Positions 27,284 through 32,165 of a stretch of 32,165 nt of DNA are shown piece after piece. Under the pieces are notes generated by a model. The model saw only the letters and a program-made list of their open reading frames with translations. It was not told the origin of the DNA and ran no database searches. The translations under genes and the position numbers were made by a program. Every line of letters starts with the position of its first letter. Position 1 is the stretch's first letter. The DNA lies in contig JAIETH010000014.1 in assembly GCA_019745315.1 (NCBI GenBank), forward strand, positions 1 through 32,165, written 5' to 3'. Origin of the DNA: Patescibacteria group bacterium (GTDB taxonomy: Bacteria; Patescibacteriota; Minisyncoccia; Phycocordibacterales; UBA918).

Positions 27284-28492
27284 CTATATCCCTGTTGCTA
27301 TGTTGTAAATAGGCATCATGATCGCAGCCAACAGAGTTCCTACACCGAGTCCAAGCATCACGATCATGGCCGGCTCAATCATATTGATAAGCGTATCTAC
27401 CGCATTATTTACCTCGCGCTGATAGAACTTTGCAACAGTGGTAAGAATCGCTGAGAGACTACCTGTCTCCTCTCCCACCTTCATCATCTGTGACATTACT
27501 CCTGGAATCTCTGGAAAGTTGCCGAGCACATCTGAAACAGCTCGCCCCGCCTTCACACCAACAATCGTTTCTTCAATAATTTCTCGATATACACGATGTT
27601 CCACCAATTCAGAAGTTATTTCGAGTGTTTGCACCATCGAAAGACCAGCAGAGAGCAAGGTTGAAAGACCATCAGCGATACGTGAGAGATAGAGTCTCTG
27701 ATAGAGAGTACCTACATAGGGAATTCCGAGCTTTAACTCATCGAGTGCACGTGCGCCAATTTCAGTCTTAGTAAAGCGCCATACGCCGACACCAGCAAAA
27801 GCCACAAAAATCAGGATGAGTACTATGTATTTTGTAAGGAATGCTGAAGCGGCCATCACAACAGATGTAAATACAGGAACCTCCTGCCCGGACTGGAGAA
27901 TGATGTCGCTCAAGCGCGGAACAACCAAGGTCATCATGAGTGTCATCACAGTCACAAAAGTAGCGATAACAAACGCTGGGTAGATCAACGCATTTCGTGT
28001 CTTCGACATCACTTCATACGAACGATCGAGATAGTCAGCGAGCTGTGTAAAGATACTATCGAGACGTCCTGACTCTTCTCCGGCACGAACCATATTCACG
28101 TAAAACGATGAGAATGTATCCGGATGCCGAGCAAGCGCCTTTGCAATAGTACTTCCTCCTTGAATATCGTCTCCTATTTCAGTGAGGATTCTTCTAAGTA
28201 ATGGATTTTCTGTTTCAGAAGCCAGCAACCTAAAGATTCGAAGAGCAGATACCTGCGCTTCGAAAAGTGTTGCTATTTGTCGAGAAAAAATAACAATCTC
28301 TTTATGAGATACGTGTTCAAGAAACGTGAGCTGAATACCAAACAGTGAACTTTTCTCAAGTGCTGGATCTATTGCCGCAACGGTATACCCACGTCTCTGG
28401 AGAGAGTTTATTGCGGAATCAATATTGGAAGCATCAATCACACCCTCCCATTTGGTACCTTTTTGGTCAAACGCTTTATAGTCAAAAAGCAT
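27284..28492 (-). CDS. pilC: Type IV pilus inner membrane platform protein
   Basis: 402 aa GspF/PilC; FSRQIATLFEAQVSALRIFRLL, VRAGEESGRLDSIF. Confidence 0.93.
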   Translation of the reverse strand: MLFDYKAFDQKGTKWEGVIDASNIDSAINSLQRRGYTVAAIDPALEKSSLFGIQLTFLEHVSHKEIVIFSRQIATLFEAQVSALRIFRLLASETENPLLRRILTEIGDDIQGGSTIAKALARHPDTFSSFYVNMVRAGEESGRLDSIFTQLADYLDRSYEVMSKTRNALIYPAFVIATFVTVMTLMMTLVVPRLSDIILQSGQEVPVFTSVVMAASAFLTKYIVLILIFVAFAGVGVWRFTKTEIGARALDELKLGIPYVGTLYQRLYLSRIADGLSTLLSAGLSMVQTLEITSELVEHRVYREIIEETIVGVKAGRAVSDVLGNFPEIPGVMSQMMKVGEETGSLSAILTTVAKFYQREVNNAVDTLINMIEPAMIVMLGLGVGTLLAAIMMPIYNIATGI

Positions 28493-28497
28493 ATAGT

Positions 28498-29568
28498 TTA
28501 TAGAAGACGCTTAAGTCCTTTCGGATTAGTTGAATACGCAAATGCGTTCTCAATAGAAATTTCACCTCGATGAACAAGCTCTGAGATAGAGCGATTCATT
28601 TCGATCATGCCGTGCTCGGTTCCTGTTTCAATAACAGTGTTGAGTTCATGTGTTCTGCGCTCACGTATAAGGTTTGCAACAGCATTGTTATTTATCAAAA
28701 GTTCATATGTTGGAACGAGACCTCCTGCAATTCGTGGAATAAGACGCTGAGAGAAAACTCCGAGGAGAGATCCAGCGAGCTGAACACGAATCTGATCTTG
28801 CTGTCCACCTGGGAACGAGTCAATAATACGATCAATTGTCTGCGCAGCGGTGTTGGTGTGGAGCGTTGAAAGCACGAGATGTCCTGTTTCGGCTGCAGTT
28901 ACCGCAGTACTTATGGTCTCAGCGCTCCGCATCTCACCAACCATGATAACGTCAACGTCCTGGCGAAACGCTGAGTGAAGCGCAGTATGGAAGTCAGCAG
29001 TATCGACACGAACTTCACGCTGATCAATCAATGATCTCTTTGGCTCGTAGATATATTCAATAGGATCTTCAATGGTAACAATATGAGCCGCTTGAGTTGT
29101 ATTAATGAGATCAATCATCGCAGCAAGAGTGGTTGACTTACCCTGCCCCACAGGACCCACACAAAGAAAGAATCCTTGAGGACGCGCTGCAAATGTTTCA
29201 AGAATCGGCGGAAGATTAAGTTCTTTAAATGTACGAATAGCGTTTTGAATATGACGCAATGCAATAGAGATGCCTCCTCGTTGAAAAAATCCATTGCCAC
29301 GAAAACGCACGCCATTTTTATATGCATATGAAAAGTCTACTTCTTTCGCTTTCAAAAAAGCCTCAGCTTGCTCTTTAGTCAAAAGAGCTTTCGCAAAACC
29401 AAGGGCGTCATCTGCATCGAGAATAGGCTTCTTAAGAAGTGGAATCAGTGAGCCTGACACACGAATCATTGGATGTGATCCAACAGAGAGGTGTATATCA
29501 GAACCTCCCTCACCCACAACGATGTCTATAAGCTCTTCAAGCTCCCCCTTATAATCAATAGATGCCAT
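28498..29568 (-). CDS. pilT: Type IV pilus retraction ATPase
   Basis: GPVGQGKSTTLAAMID, IEDPIEYIYE, QDVDVIMVGEMRSAETISTAVTAAETGHLVLSTLHT. Confidence 0.93.
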   Translation of the reverse strand: MASIDYKGELEELIDIVVGEGGSDIHLSVGSHPMIRVSGSLIPLLKKPILDADDALGFAKALLTKEQAEAFLKAKEVDFSYAYKNGVRFRGNGFFQRGGISIALRHIQNAIRTFKELNLPPILETFAARPQGFFLCVGPVGQGKSTTLAAMIDLINTTQAAHIVTIEDPIEYIYEPKRSLIDQREVRVDTADFHTALHSAFRQDVDVIMVGEMRSAETISTAVTAAETGHLVLSTLHTNTAAQTIDRIIDSFPGGQQDQIRVQLAGSLLGVFSQRLIPRIAGGLVPTYELLINNNAVANLIRERRTHELNTVIETGTEHGMIEMNRSISELVHRGEISIENAFAYSTNPKGLKRLL

Positions 29569-29574
29569 ATTATT

Positions 29575-29964
29575 TTATTTTACTGCATTCGCCTTTTTCT
29601 CTGCGTACTCTTTTACCGAACGCACAACTTCGCTCGGTATAGAATTTGCTTTGATAATGTACCCATCAGCCCCTGCTTCATTCGCAGCCTCGATATCTGT
29701 TCGCTCTCCTTGATTCGAGAGAACAATACACAAAGGATCCCCTCCGAGAGATTCAGCTCTTATTGCCTTAAGGAGATCGAGTCCTGTCAGGTGCGGCATG
29801 ATCATATCGAGCAAAATGATATCAAACGAAGTTCCGCTTCGGAGCTTTTTAAGTGCTTCTTCAACGCTTTTTGCCGTATCAACCGTATACGCATTCTCAC
29901 CAAACTTGAGAGCATACATATCAAGCAAGAAAGAATCGTCATCAACTATCAGGATGGTACTCAT
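29575..29964 (-). CDS. Stand-alone CheY-like response regulator receiver
   Basis: ILIVDDDSFLLDMY, DIILLDMIMPHLTG (phospho-Asp), conserved Lys in YIIKA. Confidence 0.9.
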   Translation of the reverse strand: MSTILIVDDDSFLLDMYALKFGENAYTVDTAKSVEEALKKLRSGTSFDIILLDMIMPHLTGLDLLKAIRAESLGGDPLCIVLSNQGERTDIEAANEAGADGYIIKANSIPSEVVRSVKEYAEKKANAVK

Positions 29965-30012
29965 GCATCTATTATACGCTGCTTACACAAATAAAATCCG
30001 CGTTATCGACAG

Positions 30013-31797
30013 CTACTTTGCGACAGCCTCTGCAGCAATCGTTTCATCTTGATCAAGCTCAATAAGCATTCCTCCCAGAGCATTGACCTCTTCAAACGGT
30101 ATCTCTCGTTTCATTGCTTTAATAATGGCATCTTCGCGCATAGACATAAACCCATTCTTTCGTGCGCTCTGGAAAAGATCATCCTCCCCCGCACCCTTGA
30201 GAATCAGGTTTTCTAGTTCATCATTCACATTGATTACCTCCATAACGACCGTACGACCTCGCGTTCCATTGGGGCATGCTGCACTTGGTTCTGCTCGCAA
30301 CACACTTTGTACGTTTGGAATACGAGTTTTAAGAGCAGGAGCAAGTCCGGCGAACTCTTTTTCGATCATAAGCTGAAGAGATCCTTTTATAGGAACCTCT
30401 TTTCCAGAATCAGGGCAAATCTTTCGCACTAAACGTTGCGCCATTGCAAGTATGAGCGTAGGAGCTATGAGGTATGGGTCAACACCCATGTCTATCAAGC
30501 GAGGAATTACACCCACAGCACTGTTGGTGTGGATGGTCGAAAGCACTAAGTGACCGGTAAGCGCTGCCTGAATAGCGAGCTGCGCTGTTTCTTTATCACG
30601 AATTTCTCCCACCATGATTACGTCAGGGTCCTGACGGAGGACGGTACGGAGTCCACTCGCAAACGTATAGCCAATCTCTGGTCGTATTTGAGACTGACTT
30701 ACTCCGTCGATCTTATATTCAACCGGATCCTCTAGAGAAATAACGTTTTTCCCAAGGCGATCAACTTCACTCAACATCGCATAGAGAGTTGTTGATTTTC
30801 CTGAACCAGTTGGTCCTGAAATAAGAATAATTCCGTGCGGTTGCCGCACCGCCTCTTGTATCATTGGAACATAATAATCAGAAATACCGATACTTAAGAG
30901 AGAGCGCACAGTACTATCAGGATCCAAGATACGCATCACAATCTTCTCTCCGTAATAGGTAGGCAGCGACGAAACACGAAAATCGATACGTCGTCCATCG
31001 ATAGTTGCCGAAAATCGTCCGTCTTGTGGTTTACGTTTTTCATCGAGCCTCAGAGAAGCGAGTATTTTTACACGAGCCGCAATTGCTGTATGAATCTTGA
31101 TAGGCAGCTCAATTGAGGTAGCAAGAACCCCGTCGACACGAAATCGTACACGAACCTTTTCTTCCGTAGGTTCAATATGTATGTCAGAGGCATGACCATC
31201 AACCGCATAACGAAGTATGGTTGCCACAATACGTGTAACCGGGGCGTCTTCCTTTATAACAGTTTCCTTTTCTACCTCTGTTTCAGCAGCTTCTTTTTTA
31301 CGGTCTTCGATATCGCTCGTCAACTCGCTCTCCAAATCAGTCAATGCTTCGTCCACCTCACCTGTTAGATTTTCATAACCTGCCAAAACCTTCTCGAAAT
31401 CTTCCTGCAGGATAATAACAAGCTTGTACGGTATATTATTTTTTGAGGAAATGAAATTTAATGCATCTGTTGCCTGAAGATTATCTGGATCGGTAATGCC
31501 CACCTCAAGAACTCCATCTTTTTCTTCGAGAGGAACAAATCTATAATGACGCGCCGATTCTTCAGGAATATATCGCAACGCGTCTGAAGCAATTTTTTCT
31601 TGTGGAGCAATGCGACGTGTAGGCAAGCGATAGTACTCGCCCATGTTCTGTAAAAGCACATCGGGATCAACCCCTCGGGCCAGCAAGCCTGCTTCAATCG
31701 AAACCCCTCCTCCTTCAGATTCAGTTAAAATTTCCGTAGCAGCCTGCTCACTTAAAATCCCCTTTTTTTTGAGTAGATCAAGAATGTACATACACAA
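30013..31797 (-). CDS. pilB: Type IV pilus assembly ATPase
   Basis: 594 aa GspE/PilB; GPTGSGKSTTLYAMLSE, SLEDPVEYKIDGVSQSQI, RQDPDVIMVGEIRDKETAQLAIQAALTGHLVLSTIHT. Confidence 0.94.
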   Translation of the reverse strand: MCMYILDLLKKKGILSEQAATEILTESEGGGVSIEAGLLARGVDPDVLLQNMGEYYRLPTRRIAPQEKIASDALRYIPEESARHYRFVPLEEKDGVLEVGITDPDNLQATDALNFISSKNNIPYKLVIILQEDFEKVLAGYENLTGEVDEALTDLESELTSDIEDRKKEAAETEVEKETVIKEDAPVTRIVATILRYAVDGHASDIHIEPTEEKVRVRFRVDGVLATSIELPIKIHTAIAARVKILASLRLDEKRKPQDGRFSATIDGRRIDFRVSSLPTYYGEKIVMRILDPDSTVRSLLSIGISDYYVPMIQEAVRQPHGIILISGPTGSGKSTTLYAMLSEVDRLGKNVISLEDPVEYKIDGVSQSQIRPEIGYTFASGLRTVLRQDPDVIMVGEIRDKETAQLAIQAALTGHLVLSTIHTNSAVGVIPRLIDMGVDPYLIAPTLILAMAQRLVRKICPDSGKEVPIKGSLQLMIEKEFAGLAPALKTRIPNVQSVLRAEPSAACPNGTRGRTVVMEVINVNDELENLILKGAGEDDLFQSARKNGFMSMREDAIIKAMKREIPFEEVNALGGMLIELDQDETIAAEAVAK

Positions 31798-31814
31798 CCT
31801 CTGTAATTAAGCTC

Positions 31815-32114
31815 TTATCTTGAAGTACCTGAAACAGGAAGGTAAGGATTATCTCGTCCCACTGGCTCGCTCACAACTTCTTTTCTGAAATCTACCAAAG
31901 ACTCAAAACGCACGTCTTGCAATACATCCCCACTTATTGATACAGACTCAATCTCTTGTAACTTAACCAACAGATCCTGCCCTGCGTACGACGCCTCACT
32001 TAACCCATCTCCCGTAACAAGATCTTCGGAATCCGCTATAAAAAGTGTATATCCAAGCCAGCCCAACACAGCGAGTCCGAAGGCGAAGAGGATATTACGA
32101 AGAAGAGATGACAT
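31815..32114 (-). CDS. Small membrane-anchored protein in pilus operon
   Basis: N-terminal TM helix (NILFAFGLAVLGWLGYTLFIA); operon position. Confidence 0.5.
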   Translation of the reverse strand: MSSLLRNILFAFGLAVLGWLGYTLFIADSEDLVTGDGLSEASYAGQDLLVKLQEIESVSISGDVLQDVRFESLVDFRKEVVSEPVGRDNPYLPVSGTSR

Positions 32115-32115
32115 A

Positions 32116-32165
32116 TTATTTTTCAGGATTAAACGTATAGGTATGTAGAGTTATGTCAAAATCAA
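32116..32165 (-). CDS. C-terminal end of an upstream partial CDS
   Basis: Open frame ...DFDITLHTYTFNPEK-stop entering from the window edge. Confidence 0.4.
   Translation of the reverse strand, partial: DFDITLHTYTFNPEK

Noticed and set aside
29491-29994. 167-aa plus-strand ORF
   Set aside because: Antisense to the CheY-like and pilT genes; no domain-like sequence

Overview
The window looks like a Patescibacteria/CPR (Parcubacteria-like) chromosome segment: compact genes, mostly on the minus strand. This lineage call is inferred from gene content and protein character, not from a search. Left part: a probable cobalamin-use cluster (DUF6580-like partial ORF, DUF4430 protein, PduO-type cob(I)alamin adenosyltransferase, B12-dependent class II ribonucleotide reductase) with a divergent ArsR-type regulator, then pyrG, ftsX, ftsE and a short prfB. 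Middle: envelope/glycan genes, six tRNA genes, an ECF sigma/membrane protein/secreted His-Met protein cluster and a GC-rich orphan gene. Right part: gatA, gatC, ligA and a near-complete type IV pilus locus (minor pilins, pilD, two PilA-like pilins, pilC, pilT, a CheY-like receiver, pilB). Most notable observations: (1) a tRNA-Asp(GUC) gene split inside its anticodon by a 222-nt group I intron; (2) a LAGLIDADG homing endonuclease gene outside the intron, directly upstream, whose stop codon is U8-A9-G10 of that tRNA; (3) a hairpin-rich array of partial tRNA-Thr 3' ends downstream of tRNA-Thr(GGU); (4) a candidate structured RNA at about 9213-9325; (5) apparent loss of half the Zn-binding cysteines in both LigA and PilB. 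All calls are by eye; no database search or folding program was run.
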